Shown: positions 11,929 to 26,457 of the stretch, piece after piece
Numbering within the stretch: position 1 is the stretch's first letter
Layout of the letters: each line of letters opens with the position of its first letter
Assembly (NCBI GenBank): GCA_013397695.1
Contig: VYZI01000118.1
Coordinates: 171,510-235,509 of the forward strand
Direction of reading: 5' to 3'
Length of the DNA stretch: 64,000 nt
Source: Centropus unirufus
Lineage: Eukaryota; Chordata; Aves; Cuculiformes; Centropidae
The notes under the pieces: generated by a model
What the model was told of the DNA's origin: nothing
The model's database searches: none
The model's input: the letters and a program-made list of their open reading frames with translations, nothing else
Program-made: the position numbers and the translations under genes

Positions 11929-14900
11929 GAACCCCAGTTATTGAATCTATAACTAAATGGAAACAAGGTTTTGGGATAGGATGATGCCACCCAAGGGTAC
12001 AGGAATGAAGAGGAGGGTACTGACAGCCTCCTGGTAGTGTTCCGCTGGTGCTCAGTGATGCCTGACCTAGGGGTGATTTTGATTAATACCTCAGAAAGAA
12101 GTTTTCTGACTCTGGTTGATTCATAGATGAAACTTGGGTTTATGGACAAAGTGAGGGGTTTTTTTGCATTTTAGTGACTAACAGTGAAAAGGAAATTGGC
12201 TTTATTTTGTATTTATTAGGAGCATCAGTAACAGTTTTATCAGGTTTGGAGAGATGGGAATGAACCTGCCTGGGTAGGTTAATCAGCGGAATAACCTCTC
12301 AGGCAGGAGATAAATGAAAATAAATGACTCGCCTGCATGAGAACAAAGTCTGTTGAGAGCAGTCTAATATCATAAGTGCCTCACTCAAAGGCCCGCATCT
12401 GATGAACAGTAGGAGCTTTCTTCTTTTCTGTACACAAACAAACACCCCCTGCCCCCACCCAACCTCCGGAGGCTGAATGCCTCCAGGACAGGGAGGACAG
12501 AAAACTAAGTAAAAAATTTCAGTAAACAGCTGCAGGTTAGTGGTAAAGAAACACCACATAAATTTTTTTTTAAAAAAACATAGTTATAGTATAGTTGGCA
12601 GGCTGACAACATTTTATTTAAAGACAGATTTTTTATCCTCTGGATCTTAGATCTTAAAATTGGCAGGCGTTACGCTGAAGACTGCTTTTTTTTCCCAACT
12701 CTTTGGAGTTATATTCTTTTTAGCATTCACAAAGGGTAGAAAGTAGGTGATACAGTATGAAGAAAAGCCTGTGAAGTACGTGCAAATGGATGTACAGGAC
12801 TTAAAAAAAAAATTTCCTGAACGAACAGTTACTCGCATAGACACAGAATATGAAATGAAATATTTTCCTGCAGCAAAATGTGGTTACACACAATGAAAAT
12901 AGACCTTAGTGTGAGAGCAGACTTGCTCAGCAAGTGAACACTGAGCATTAACTGGTGGCTAGTGAAATTCCAGGCCAGTGCCTAGCTATTTCTATAAATC
13001 TTTGTCATGATTATTATGAATTCAAGATATTTTAGTAGAGGAGGAGAGGAGGCCAGTGGTGGTTTGTTAAAATACATAACACAAACCCAGTTGGTCTTTA
13101 TTTATTGAAACCCAAAAATTGGTTGCAACAATAAAGACTTTGGTTCTATGAAGAAGGAGAAGCTTTGGTGCTGCTTTCAAAGCTCAGAAAATACATCAGA
13201 CCCATTTTTTTTCTTGCAAGGCAAGTGATGAACTGCCTTCCTGTGTTTTTAAGTCTTGGTATCATGTGGGTTTAATTTGCCTGCAAGCTTAAGTTTAATT
13301 CTAAATGAAAACACAACAGTCAGGCTCACAGAACCAAGGACTAAAATAGAACGAGCTCTGATCTGCTCTTCAAGTGCTGGCCGTGCTCCTTGAGAGAACT
13401 TTGACGCACTTCCGAAGGGAAAAGGAAGTGCCACCTGAACGTAACCAAGTGTTACATGCAGTTTTTCACCCATATTTCAGCTCAGAAAACAATGGTTGAT
13501 CTGAATTCTGGGTAACAAAAGGGGGAAAGGCGAGTTTCTTTCCCAAATGAAATGGTGATATTTGTTAGTTAGATCATTCCTGACGTGAGAGGAGAAAACG
13601 CAGAGAAGAGTTTCAGTCTGATTTGTGCCCCTGGGACTGATGTAGGCCTGCCAGGTAAGCCGTGGGGTTATACAAGAGATTTATTGTGTGCAGTATCCTA
13701 TGAAATGTGAAGCTGTCGTGACCCTCAGTCCATTTACACCCGATAATGAATACCTGCATTATTTTTAAGCCCACCTTCTTTCTTAAGAGAAATAAAGGTT
13801 CAAGGTGTGAAACATCAAGTGCTTTAACTTTTACGGAGGTATCTGGAAGCTCTTTTAAAAAGTTTGGGAGCATGAGATTTGAAATGTGTGTCTGAGGGTC
13901 TGCAGCAGTGTTTTTGGCTTCCTGAACCATATGAGAAGAGATGAATGCTCTGTAAGTTGTGCCAGTGACATCAGTGTTGATAGCAGCGCCTTCACTGAAA
14001 AAAAGCTATTTCCATCAAAGGGTGGGTTTGGTGCTTTATAGTTGTAAATAAAATGAGCATCACAGAGCTTTGAACATTATTTCCATTCTGTGGAAGTATT
14101 TATTGGAGGCTGCAGATGCTCTATGGGGTGAGGAAGACTTGGTGGCTTGAGAATTATCCTTAAGAGTAGCAGGTTCTGATGCAGATCTGCTCCTTCAAGA
14201 GGATGTAAAACAGTTTTACTTATTTTTTTTTAATTATTTTTTAAATTTTGTCTTGCAGTGTTGACTTAGAAAAAACTATTTATCCTCTATTCTTTCTGTA
14301 TCCCATTCCATAAATTAAAATCTCAACACCTGCGCGGTGGTTGTGCATCTTATCCCAAACACATTCGGCAGAGCCAGGGGTTTCTGCCCTCGCTTTAACT
14401 TAGCAGCTGGTAATATTTGTTGCGGTCCCTTAGCTGGAAACACTGAAGCAAGTGTTACAAATTGGGTTTTAGGGTTCTTTTTCCAATTTTTAGCACAAAA
14501 CAAACCAATAGTATATTTTCCCCTCCAGTTTGACTTGGCAACAGGAGCAGGAGTAAAGCTAGGGATTGAATGCAGGGAAGAGAATGTTGGGGGCGAAGGC
14601 GAGAACCTTGCCCTCTCGTGGCAGAAACCGGTGCTCTTGGCCAGGTGTAATTCATTTCAGTAGATGAGAGGCAGCTGGGTCTTGTCTCCTCATTCTTTAA
14701 TGAACCTGCTCGTCAATCTTTTCACCTGCTACAGACCTGAGGCAAAGCAAAAAGTACTGCCAGAAATGCAAAAGTTTGGAGAAGCGCTGTGTGGAGAAAA
14801 CTCTGGGAAGATGGGGACAGACCGTGGTAAGGTCCTGAAATGGTTTTATGGGAACAACTGGTGAATTAGGGGAGGTAATCGTTGATTTTTTTCTGTTGGT

Positions 14901-16682
14901 TTCCCTTTGTGCTTGAGGAACTCTTTGGAAAGAATGAGTTCTGGAAAAGAAACCGAGTGGGTATCATGAAGGGGGTGGGAAGGCGGTTGAGATAAGCAGC
15001 TCCAGCCACCGGGACAGGCTGGCGTTAATCTGTCCTTGTCCATGTGAGGAGGCTGCTGAGGACACTCGCTGAATAAACTGGGAATAAGGAAAACGTGGAA
15101 CTCCAACACATTTGGCTTTGTAGCTGAAATGCAATGTAAGGGTTCAGATGGCTTAAGGGGTGGGAATCGAATCATGCTGCGGTCCCAGGGATTTGTGGCC
15201 ATCTTCAGGCAAGAAGGATTACTCAGATTTATTAACTCGGACTCCTGGTTGAGTGAAACCACACCCAGAGGGGTCGCGCAATAACAGGGGAGCACACGAC
15301 TTCCCAGGGTATTTTTCAAATCCCTTCTATATCCCTTCTCATACCCAGGTTTGACTTCCCCTCTGTGTAACGCGATATTTATTACAGCAAACACATGGCA
15401 TCAAGGTTTCCCAGGTGGATTATTCTCCTTTCCTGCAGTTATTCTCTTCCATGTACATTGTTTTTTAAAGTTAGTTTTAAAGTTACATACTTCCACTTCA
15501 ATCAGCCTCTTTGCCTGTTTTTACGGCTGTTTTCTTTTATTTTTGTTGTGTTTGCTGCCATTTTCCTTTCTGGAGGGGCAGAGAATAGATTGTAATCAGT
15601 TTAGGACAAAATCTGTGATGAGAAATTTGTACATCTGTAAATTCATATTTGCTCTTTTGCCATTATCCTTCTTTCCCAGCTTCAGTCAAATGTATATAAT
15701 TCTAAGTAATTCCTCTGACTCTAATGTTAAAATATTAGTACGTGGCCTGTTGAAGGATGAATTCTTCTTTTAATGCCATATTAAGTCTTGTAACTGGATT
15801 AAAGATATAGAACATGTAGAATTCTATAACATATATAGAGTTCTCTAACACAGAATTTATTCAGATTTTGTAGAATATCATAATAAAAATTAAATCATCA
15901 TATTTTAGAAGAGGGACTCTGTAGTAAGGCTCTGTAATTTAAATTATTAATTTCAAAATATTTTTAGCTTTTCATTAAACAGTTAAAACTCCTCTATATA
16001 GTTTGGTAGATTTTAATTGAAGAGTAAGCATTCATTCTGTATTACAGAATATAGAGATAACAGATAATAACCTCCTTTGCTGGCTACTTATGTTTCCAAA
16101 GCAAAAACTGCCGTGACAGCAATGTTTTATATTAATTCTATTTCTGTTACACCGCATGATACAGCTAAGATGTGATAATAGTGGTTGGTGGATGTTTTTG
16201 ATGTTGAGTACAGGTTGTTTATTGCGGCCTTGTTGCAAATCTTTGTTTTAATTGTCAGACTTAAGTACTTCCACCACAGAGAAAAGAGTTTATCTGTAGT
16301 CTCCTATTTTTTTATGACATCATTTTGAGTAAGCTAGTTTTCTGTGAATTGCCAGCAACTATTCTAATTTTTTTATTATTTTCTTGACTATATTTTTGGT
16401 AGTTTATGCCTTTTAATAAAAGTAATTTTTTAAAAAATTCCTTCTTGAAACAGTATTGCTCTAACTTACATAGTCAGTATTTATCAATCTAATTGATAGA
16501 AATCTTTACTTTTAAATGCAATGAGCTTCAATGTTTTGTCTTGGTTTGGTTTTTACGTTTAGGAAAACAAGGATGAATGTTTAATTGTGTCTTTTTTCTG
16601 TATTATGCAATACAGAAAGGAGCAGCAGAATAATGAAGACTAAAGCTTCTTATTAATTATTAATACTATTTGTAAGAGTAGT

Positions 16683-16740
16683 GTTTGGACTTGATGATCT
16701 CAAGGGTCTCTTCCAACCTAGTGATTCTGTGACCCTATGA
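16683..16740 (+). mobile_element. CR1 LINE 3' tail fragment, sense
   Basis: A 58-bp relic: GACTTGATGATCTCAAGGGT, then CTTCCAACCTAGTGATTCTGTG. It matches the CR1 extreme 3' end and tail repeat, strongly truncated. Confidence 0.8.
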
Positions 16741-19700
16741 AGCATTGAAACAAGATATCTAGAGTTCTGAACTCTTTGTTCACGCGACAGGTCAGACAAA
16801 ACATCTCTGAATCCAACTGAGCTTTTGGGCGGGTTCAGTTAATTTTCTGGTATTCTTACCGGTTGAAATATGGTATTTTTGGTCACTGCTTATGCAAGGC
16901 TCCATCCGATGTGCTTCGCCCTGCATGTGTATAATCTGTCTGAAATTCACGGAGCACATAAGTAGAAATATTTACAACGTTGAGGCTGTAGTTTGACTTG
17001 TATGACTTCTTAGCCGTGCATCACCATTTGTCTGGGAGAAACAGTGAGCTGGAATCAAATCTTTCAAATTTTGCCAGCAGTTGATTTATTAAAAGGAATT
17101 TCCTATTCAGGGATTTGGAATAATTTAACTCCAGAGCAAAATATCCAAGCAATTTAGTTAAATTCGATAGCTCCGCTCATTTAGTCTCAAAACTTCAGCA
17201 TCCTTCATAGTGGTTAGAATTTCAGTTTGCAACAGATTTGTAAAAACTACATCGAGTTTGTTACAGCTTTTGGCCATAGCAAAAGGGAGAAACTTCTCCC
17301 ATGTAAGCCTAGTAGGAAATTAATGAGCCTTTAGCATCTCTCCAGCTGAAGCAGGGAAACTTTTCTGGTGTGAGGTCGGTTCATAGCAACCATGTGAAAC
17401 AGCTTGAACCTTATAATTGCATCTCTCAGGAGGAGCTGGTTTTTATAGCAAAAAGGCATTGTTCAGGGGACAGTGAACTGTTGTGAGGATGTTTGGTAAA
17501 CTGTCATTTAATCTGATCTTCAAGGAGATGAGATTGTAGAACTAAGGAATAGCTTTGTTCTGTCCACATTTTGAAGGCTTTCCTGTTGGGACTAGACGGA
17601 AAATTACCTGTCTGTTGTGCTGTTTTGTTTTTTTTTTTAATTTAGAATAAATATAAGGACTTGTTTTCATCTATTTCTAAGTCAGTGTTTACCAAGTGAG
17701 AAAAGGTAGCTTATTTTATTTCCAAAATGATGGTCAAGTATTCAAACATAATGCGTTGTGATACAGCGCATTCTTTGTATGCTGTAATTCCCTTTACAGA
17801 CTGTACGGTACCTGTTTGGGTGGTGCGCTTTGGGAGTCTGCAATTTCAATTTCTACATTTTTGGGCTTCTCATGTGCTTGTTGTAAATCATGTACTAGAT
17901 TTCTGGCTCTGTCAGCAGTGCTTAAATGAATCTTGACTCAGTAACCTCTCTCCTGTCCTGTAACATTTGCATGCACAGTGCAACAGTTTGTACAGCCAGG
18001 AAAATATCCATACCTTTAATATACAATAAATGAAACATCCTACTGGCCTTGTTCAATAGCACATATTGGCCAAAAATGGTACGAGTCATGACTGTAAGTT
18101 CCATCCCTGTGGAAAGTGTGGAAGTGTTTGGCTAGAAAAAACAAAGTGCATTTCACTATTTAGGAATAGCACAGTTGGAGGTTTTGTAATTGGAATATGT
18201 AATGGGTTTTTATCTGTCAAGCTCAAAAGGCTGTTCAAAAAACCAGGTTTTCCTGCAAATCTCAGCCATTTCAGGAGATCAAAAAATAATTCCTACTGTC
18301 TATTGATCTTATTTTATTTTGATATTAATTTCTGCAACAGCTTTCTAAATAAAAAGATTAATAGATCAAAAAGCAGTGAATAAAAACGGAGATACCAAAA
18401 ATGCTTGTTCTGCAACTGGAACACCAAGAGATTGAGCTAAAAACTTCATATAGCAAGTGGGGTTTTAGGTTTTTTTGATAAAACTATTTTGGGTGTTCCC
18501 TGGATTACTGCCCTGCAAAATTAATTGATAGATTTGGGAGTTGCGGTTCAAATAGAGTGACCACCCTGCAGTGAAGGGTAATTATGTTGCTCACAAGCAG
18601 CGTACCTATTGGAAAACCTAGAATGAATCTTTTTGTAATGGAACACACACATAGTGTGTTGTGCTGTTATAGGCTCACGCTTTTTTCATCACAGGGCAGC
18701 ATCTCTTATGTGAGCAATGCATTAAAATTAATTACCTGGTCAACCTGGTTCTTTCCGAGCTTGCTGGAATCAGGCTGTGAAGTTCTGGGCCTAACACGTG
18801 TACCTTGAAACAGGCTGGGTGGTCACCCTATTTTTCAGGTCCCATTTTTACATTCAGAGCAACTCTGAAGGTGAGTAAGGTAAAGGCAATTCGCAATTGC
18901 TGCTCTTTGTGCAAAAAAAAACCCACCCAAACCTGCTTTATTCAGCAGAAAGATGTCTTTTTGGTAGAAAAGCAGCAGAAGGTGGCTGAATAAATCACTC
19001 AGATCATTGCATCCCTTACATTACCCGTATTCATTCAGTCCGATACATTATGCATTCGCTGTGGTGGGAGCTGTATGGTTTGGATCCTGTTGCCTGCAAT
19101 GATAAATTCACCTCTGTGTTGATTATCTTCAGTTATTCATCACTTACTGAACGCTCTGCACATTTTGAAGTTACCCTGTATCTCATTATTTCATCTATAG
19201 GGTTTTTTTTGCAAAAGACATGGAAAATTCAGGTGTGCTTTGAAAGCTCAAATACAATCACTTGGAATGAATTTAAGAAATGCTTATTGAAAAGGACTGA
19301 TTGGATTCCGGACTTGTTACTGTAATTTACGATTCTTCCTCCCCTTCCTCTCTTTCTCGTCATTTTTGTCCTCCTCCACAAGTATCTTCCCCCCACTTCC
19401 CACAGTAATCCTGGTGCTATGTACAGTGTTTTGTTGACAGTAGTATAAACATTTTCAGCCTGTGACTTCATTGCTGAAATAACTCACCTCTTTCATATCA
19501 ACTCTTACCTAGGAGCCGTACAGCAGACTCATTGATGTAGGTTTTTTTCTTGCATGGCAGCCCAGGCCAAGCTGTGATTTCATTGCATGATGCAACCTCA
19601 CCCTTTTTTTGGTTGTCTGTGGGATTAATTATAATCTATTCTTGCATTGCCTGTGCATGCCAACGTGCTTCCCATAATGGTTGTGTACACTGAATGCAGT

Positions 19701-22700
19701 CGGAGCATTAAGTGCATGAAGTGGAATTAAAAGAACCCATAACATTAGAAAGTTGAGCAAATGTAAATCATGCTTATCAAGACCTTTAGCAAAACTTTTA
19801 TAGAATGAATTGGACTTAATATGGGTCAGGTCTATATATTGAAGATTTTCAGCATGCTGCGGTATTTTATAGACCAGAAGGAATCACAGGGTGGTCAAGA
19901 TGTGGGAGAGTTTGCTGTTGTGTTGTGACAATGGCTGAATGATGCAAGTAGCGTTCAGAAAAAATAAAATTTTCCCTGCTGTCGACCTTAGCAGCAGGTG
20001 ACGGTGAACAGAGGTAAGGTTGTACATAATTGTTTATTGAAAGTCAATATTTGGGGAGAATTTTGAAACACAACAGGTTTGGCTTTTTAATATGAAATAG
20101 CAAGCAAAATTATTTCAAGTGTGTTGATTTATAAAACATCAAGAAAATCAAATTTCAAATGAAGAACCGTAACCCTGCTCTAAGTTTCTTTTACAAATGA
20201 CACGACCATCCTAAGCAACCTGTTATTCACGTGTTACTAAATGTATTCAAATTAATCTTTCAGCAGCACAGTAGAAGATAAGATTTAATGTTAATTCTAT
20301 TGCTTCCTGACAAAATGATGAAACAGCAATTTGGAAAGTGCCTTGGAATGCTGTCTGAACACCATTTTTTACCGCTGTCAATCTGTTCAGAAGTTACTTC
20401 TTGTTCTTTTTTTGGGGAGCCAAATTTAATATACAGATTGCAAATTAATAGTCAAGTTGGTGAAGAAATGTTATTTATCCAATACATTTAACTTTTTGGG
20501 CTGATAATATGAAACATTATGATATTTGAGAAATGATAACTGAGCACAGATATAGATAAAGCTGAAAGATGCTCTCAGTGTGTGCTTTGAAGCAGGTAAC
20601 TGATGACATGCAAGGTACTAAAACAAATAAAAAGGGAAGCATTTTCCACAACTTCTGTCTTGCCACCCACATCCTGATACTGTGGTGTCCTGAGAATGTT
20701 TATTATTTAGGGTTACTTAGCGTTTTTGCATGCTTTTCACGTATTCCACATAATGAAAGTTAGGTTTTTTTCCTTATATTGAAGGAGAATTCTTTTATAA
20801 CTGTACAACCAACCAGACCCACATCTATATGGCAACGTGGAGTTCTTCCTCCTGAAATCAGTGCAATTCGTGTTGGTTCTGCAGTAGCTCGGTGTGTAAG
20901 GCTGACTACACATCTGTGTTCCCATGCACAGCAGCTGGGTTAAAAAAGACTTGCTGGTGGTGTATGTTTGCAAGCCACACAGAGCGAAAGGGCCGCTATA
21001 TATTCCTTGTTAACATCACTGTAATCCTATCTTTCCATTGATGTAGTTTTACATCAGGCTTGTGAGAATGGATTTGAGCAACTGCTGGAGGGGCTGGCAA
21101 TACCTTATTCCGTTTGTTAATGGGGATAAAGTGACTGCTAATAAAGAAAGGCACAGTGTCATTAACCTGTCTAAAAAGGCTTTGCCTTTCCCATTTAGAA
21201 AAGCCACTATGAGGCTGTCACCCAGGCTCCAGGCTAGTTTTCTTGTCGGAAAATTCGAACTAGAAAAGAATCGAAGTGTGTTTTCTAATTTCATTTTGTT
21301 CATTCAAAGTGATTTTATGCTTTTGCAAAGGAAATGTGGTTTTTCAGTGAGCCTTGCATGGTATCAGCATTTTGCCTTAAGAATATGGTAATCTGCTCTT
21401 GGGACAGTCCTGGGAAATGATCGGATCGCACAGCTGGAACAGCTGTGACCTGGAAATTTCTGAGGAGGAAAGTTTACTGGATTGCAGTTCTAGGCGAAAG
21501 TGAGCCACAGCGAGGAGAGCATTGGTGTAGAAACAGGGTATGTGTTATACTTCAAAAATGTGTGTGCCGTAAAGGCTCTCTGGCAGGCCAGGGAAAGAAA
21601 GAGGGATCCTGTTTTAAAAGATTCACCCTTCTCCTAAAGAACCCATTCCCGTGTTTAAGTTGTTTTTTTTTTAACTGAAAGTTTTGTGTTTCTGATCAGC
21701 CTCTCACTACCTTGAGCCACTTGCGTTTGCGCAATTCAATGTGAACAAGGAAAAAGTATTCAAATTCTTTTTTCAGCATTCTATGATGCGTTTGCATTTT
21801 CATGTCACAAGCTGGTTTTTGCTCTCTGGAATTAACAGCTACGACTTATTACACCTCGATACGCTTTGATAGATGGCATTAAAGAGCAATTATATCAAAT
21901 AATAACAGAAAGGGGTCTGATTACAAAGTAGAAACATGAAGATTGTCAGCTTTATTAAACAGGGAATGCAGTTTAACAGAATCTTTCTATAATGCACTCA
22001 GCATACTAAGTGTCACTGAAGTGCCTCGTTGTGTTGTCAAAAAAGGTAATAATAGAATGTTAGTTGAATCAGTGTTCTGGTGTTTTTCTCTTTAATATGT
22101 TCGTAATGTCGTAGAAAGCCCTTTAGTAAAAATGTGATCCCTGACATTGCTCTGTGGCTCTGTTAGGACTGGCTCAGTATCAAGGAGGCTTTTTTCAGGT
22201 CATGTAATGCTATTTGCACTTTCCAGTGTTCTCAGCTTATGTTTGAGAAATAACCCAATTTAATGTGAAATAAATGAATACATCCTTCCTACTTACCTAT
22301 GTGGGTTTCAGCAAACCTTTTAAAACGCATTTATAGTGGGATGAAGATCTTAATGGTGTGTTTTGCAAGAAAACACATGCTCTGGCCTCTTCTGTGCTCT
22401 GGAAGAACTTGAGATTTGTGGATGCTGACTTACTTCATGCCCGTTTTAGCCCTTGGTTCCTGGTTGTTTAGCTGTTACGCAGGAATCTACCTTTAGATTA
22501 TGTTTGTAGATAAGGCATGCCGCAGGCAGTATGAACCTATGTAGAATCTGATGAAATGAAGAAATAAGCTGTTTTCAGGGTGAACAATTTTAATGTGTGT
22601 ATTTTCAATATGTCCCAGAAATTTAATATGAAAATGCAGAGAAGTTTCTTATTATCATGCTTGTATATAATTTTGTGTTTGGGCTGAGGAAGATAAGGAT

Positions 22701-23783
22701 TTGATTTTTCTCGAGTTCTGCAGTAGGTTGGCTTATGTTTTCCTAGGGCACCCAATGGAGAAACTTAATCTATAGAAAACATTAAAAAAGAAAATGAAAA
22801 CTGACAACTTTTCACAGAGTTTTACCAAGTTATATTAATTCATTGAGGTAAAATAAGTGCTGGCAGTGTTACCTGACTGCCGCTTGGTACATTGCAATCA
22901 CAAATTGACTGTGAAGGTCAGTAGAGATGCTGAGCAGAAGCTTGTGCTTCTGAGATGGGCATCAGGAAAAGAATCCTTTCTTCAACAGTTGCACCACCCT
23001 AATTTGGCTCTTCATTTCATACATGGATGTGAAAGAAATTAAAATTAAGAACCTCTCTCTTTCCCACTGGAAAGAGTTTCCAAACTGAATCAGTTTTGCA
23101 TTTAAAACTGACAAGTCTGAGCGTTTAAATTTATCCTTAAATTTAAAATAATTTAACATTCAAAAAACCACAAACCTTTTGTGCCCTCTTCTGTACCACA
23201 TGAGCCAGAAAAGTGAAAGAATAAGGGTAAACAATCTACTTGACTCTGATTCTTAGAGAAATCTTTGTTAAATGATGCTGTTTATGGATTTATCTCTGTT
23301 TGTTGTTATTTTCTCTGATAGAAGATTTTTTTAAGGAGGTTGAGAGAACCTGTTAGTTTTACACCAGATTAGTCTAAAAGCTTGCAAACGTTCCCCTAGG
23401 AACCTAGGGAGATAATAGAAAAGTACTCAGTCACAGAAAGCATCTGTAGAACAGATGAGTCATGATGCATTTTTTAATTAGGTTAGAAATAGAAGAGTAA
23501 TATCCTAATGCCAGCTTGTGGTCTGCGGGACTCTCAAGGATAACAGAAGATGTTGTGATAGAAACTAGGAAAGGGAAATAAGGACAGGCACTTGCATTGT
23601 TCTTGCTTTTTGCTGAAAAGCAGTTTTGTTGAGGGGCTTTCAGTTTATAAGGTTTAGATTAAGCAATAATCTAAAAAAATCCTGGGAGATAGCTTTATTT
23701 AACTGTGTTTTTTCTTGGCAATTCATCTTGTATTTTGATTGCATTTGTATTTTTCTCATTTACTTTAGGGGAAATTGTCTCAA

Positions 23784-24013
23784 GATGCACCAGGGAAGAT
23801 TTAGGTTGGATATTAGGAGGAATTTCTTTACAGAAAGGCTTGTCAAGCACTGGCTGAGGCTGCCCAGGGAGGTGGTGAAGTCATCATCCCTGGAGGGGCT
23901 TAAGATGAGTAGATGTCGTACTTAGGGCCATGGTCTAGTGGTGCACTTAGCAGGGCTGGATCAATGGTTGGACGATCTTAAAGGTCTTTTCCAACCAAAA
24001 CCATTGTGTGATT
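23784..24013 (+). mobile_element. CR1 LINE 3' end, sense
   Basis: About 230 bp in sense orientation: CACCAGGGAAGATTTAGGTT, then AGGAGGAATTTCTTTACAG, then CTTTTCCAACCAAAACCATT. It encodes the end of CR1 ORF2 (GRFRLDIRRNFFTERLVKHW) followed by the 3' end. A second, more internal CR1 piece lies 90-100 bp downstream in the same orientation. Confidence 0.92.
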
Positions 24014-24109
24014 TAAAATTGAACAAAAAAGGTTGTTGATATAATTAAAAAATGGCTTAGTGCGTATGATCCTGGGGTCAGTAATGCATGTTTTATTGTG
24101 GCATTCTGG

Positions 24110-24606
24110 TCTAGACAAGTGGGCGAGGAACTGCTGAGTGGCTGCACCCTGAGGGTGGTGCTCAACAGCTCCTTTTCAAACAGTCAACCTCTCAGTAGGG
24201 TCCCTCGGAGACTGATATTGGGCCCAATGCTGTTTAATATCTTCAGAAAGGGACCTAGATGATAACACCAAGTGTACCATGATGAATTTTGCTCATAGCA
24301 AATCAAACGGGGAACTTGTGAAGCGAGAACCACCCTGCAGGAAGACCTGGATAGGCTGGAAGAGAGGGATGAGAAGAAACTTATGAAGTTCAACAGGGAC
24401 AATCATGAGGTCTTTCACCTGGGAAAACATAATCCAGGAACACAGTACAGGCTGGGAAGCAGCTCTGTGGAAAGGGACCTGGAAGTCTTGGGTAGAAAGC
24501 TCAACATGAACGAACAGTGTGCTGCTGCGGCAAAGAAAGCCAATAAGACGCTGGGTTGCATCAACGAGGACATCACCAGCACAGATAAAGAAGTCACTAT
24601 TGACGG
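24110..24606 (+). mobile_element. CR1 LINE ORF2 (reverse transcriptase) fragment, sense, broken
   Basis: About 500 bp from the C-terminal part of the CR1 reverse transcriptase. One frame reads VPRRLILGPMLFNIF, like the family VPQGSVLGP-LFNIF block, and another reads MKFNRDNHEVFHLGKHNPGT and LNMNEQCAAAAKKANKTLGC, the conserved thumb-region blocks. Frame changes between blocks show it is a dead copy. Because it lies downstream of a CR1 3' end, it must be a separate insertion or a rearranged piece. Confidence 0.9.
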
Positions 24607-26430
24607 ATGTCACTACGATTGCAAATCTTCCCTAAAGTCTGAATGAATGTAGAATTTTTTCTCCTTCCTTCTGTGTGGCACTGGGACATGGATTGATACG
24701 TCATGCTGAAGCATTGACCTGAAGTTGGAAATGGCTTTACAGCTCCCATCAGGAGGTGAAATGATAACAGGAAGCAGCACTCAAGATATCTTCAACTCTG
24801 TTGCAGTTATGGAATCCTGGAAATAGTCTACGAAGGCATCTTCTGTGGGAAATTTCATATTAATATATTGGCAGAAACAAATAATTTTGTAAAACATTAA
24901 AATTCATGGTATTTTTGTTCTCTTCTACTCATTATATGACTATTCAAAGAGTAATCCCAACAGAAGCATTTCAAATGAATCATAAATAAGTGGGAATAAT
25001 CTACAAATACATGAAATAATCTTGTGACAGAAGCAGTTATACAGCAGTAAACTCTTTTGAATTAAAGTGACAAGGGGCTCATTCTGTTATTCAGAAAGTG
25101 CCATGTAAAGCGTTGGCTTGAGTGTAAATCTCAGAAAAGATGTAAGGATGCTGGGAACACCCTGTCAAAATCTCACCCCATCCATATGAAGTTAAACTGG
25201 AGGGATTTTGTTACTTCTTTTGTAGTTGCTCTTGCTCACTAAACCAGTTAATGCCCGTGGTACCTCGATAACCAGGCTTGACAACGCCTGGTATTGCTAT
25301 GAAACTGCTGTAATTATAAACAGGAAAGGTAAACAGAGGAAATGTGAAACTGAAATAAATAACAGCGTTTAAAGAACAGGAGAGGAAGGAAGAGAATTAA
25401 CAGTAGCCTGTGGCTGAAAAAATCAGTAGGGAAAGCTCATCGTTGTTCCTCTAGATGGGATTTTTATATTAAATTATAGTGCAGAGCCCACATTTTCAGC
25501 AAATGATGATTCGATATCAATGTTGACCTGAAGAAAGCTGTCAGTCTCTTAAATCTTGCCTGTGGAGGCCAGGCATTGCTTGTAGCATTTAGTTTGTTAC
25601 GTAAAAAGATGGCAGGGAAAAGGGGAATTACAGTCCTTGAGAGATGATCAGCAGGATATCCCTACGTTAAGTAAAATACAATTTGGTGCTGTGAGATTTT
25701 CTTTTCAAATCACAAGAAGTCATGGTGAGAGCCGATTTAGTTCAATTTTTGTGTCGCAAATTGAAGACGCTCTTTCAAAGTGCACATAAATATTGCATTG
25801 AGACTTACATCATTACTGCAATTTTTAGCTCGTTACATTCAGTCTTTCCTATCATTGTGAGTCTAATGTTATTCCATTGATTTTTAACATCTTTTCTCCT
25901 GGTTTTTAGTGGTAGAAATGCATGAAACCACACTTAAAATGGGGCAGGTTTACACAGAGGAGTAATAAAAGCGTTTCTAATGGTCTGTTGCCTCCTTCAA
26001 AGGTGAAACCTTTGCTGACCTAAAGGGGTGAAATCCGATGTGACGTGCCATCTTATTTTCATTTAAATCAGGGAATATATCATTAGTCTTGGAGACCCCA
26101 GTACAATGCTGTTTGGCACACTAAGAACTGTAGTGCTTCTGGTTTGGGGAAACTTGATGGAAAGCGGAGTTTCAAAGGGGTTTACTTTCTGCAGCAGGCT
26201 GAGTGGTGCAATGGTAATCAGAGTGGCCGTATTCTTCTCTGCTCAAATATGAGCTACAGGTAGGGATAAAAAAAAATCCGAACTGAAGAATATCACCAAA
26301 AATTCATTTGGAAAATTTAAAATCTTGTCTAATCCACCCTGTGAGTGTAAATAATAGTTTATTTGGCTTTAGGGACATGCCTTTCTGATAAAATATTTTA
26401 AAATGAAAAGGAAAGGGCATTGTGTGTGTG

Positions 26431-26457
26431 TCTTGGAAATTGATATCTTGGAAATTG
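26431..26457. repeat. Short duplication TCTTGGAAATTG
   Basis: The 12-mer occurs at 26431-26442 and 26446-26457, just after a short GT run. It is a small slippage-type duplication. Confidence 0.8.

Noticed and set aside
15351..15773. 140-codon + strand open frame, rich in Phe, Leu and Ser
   Set aside because: Composition reflects T-rich DNA; no domain and no supporting context.
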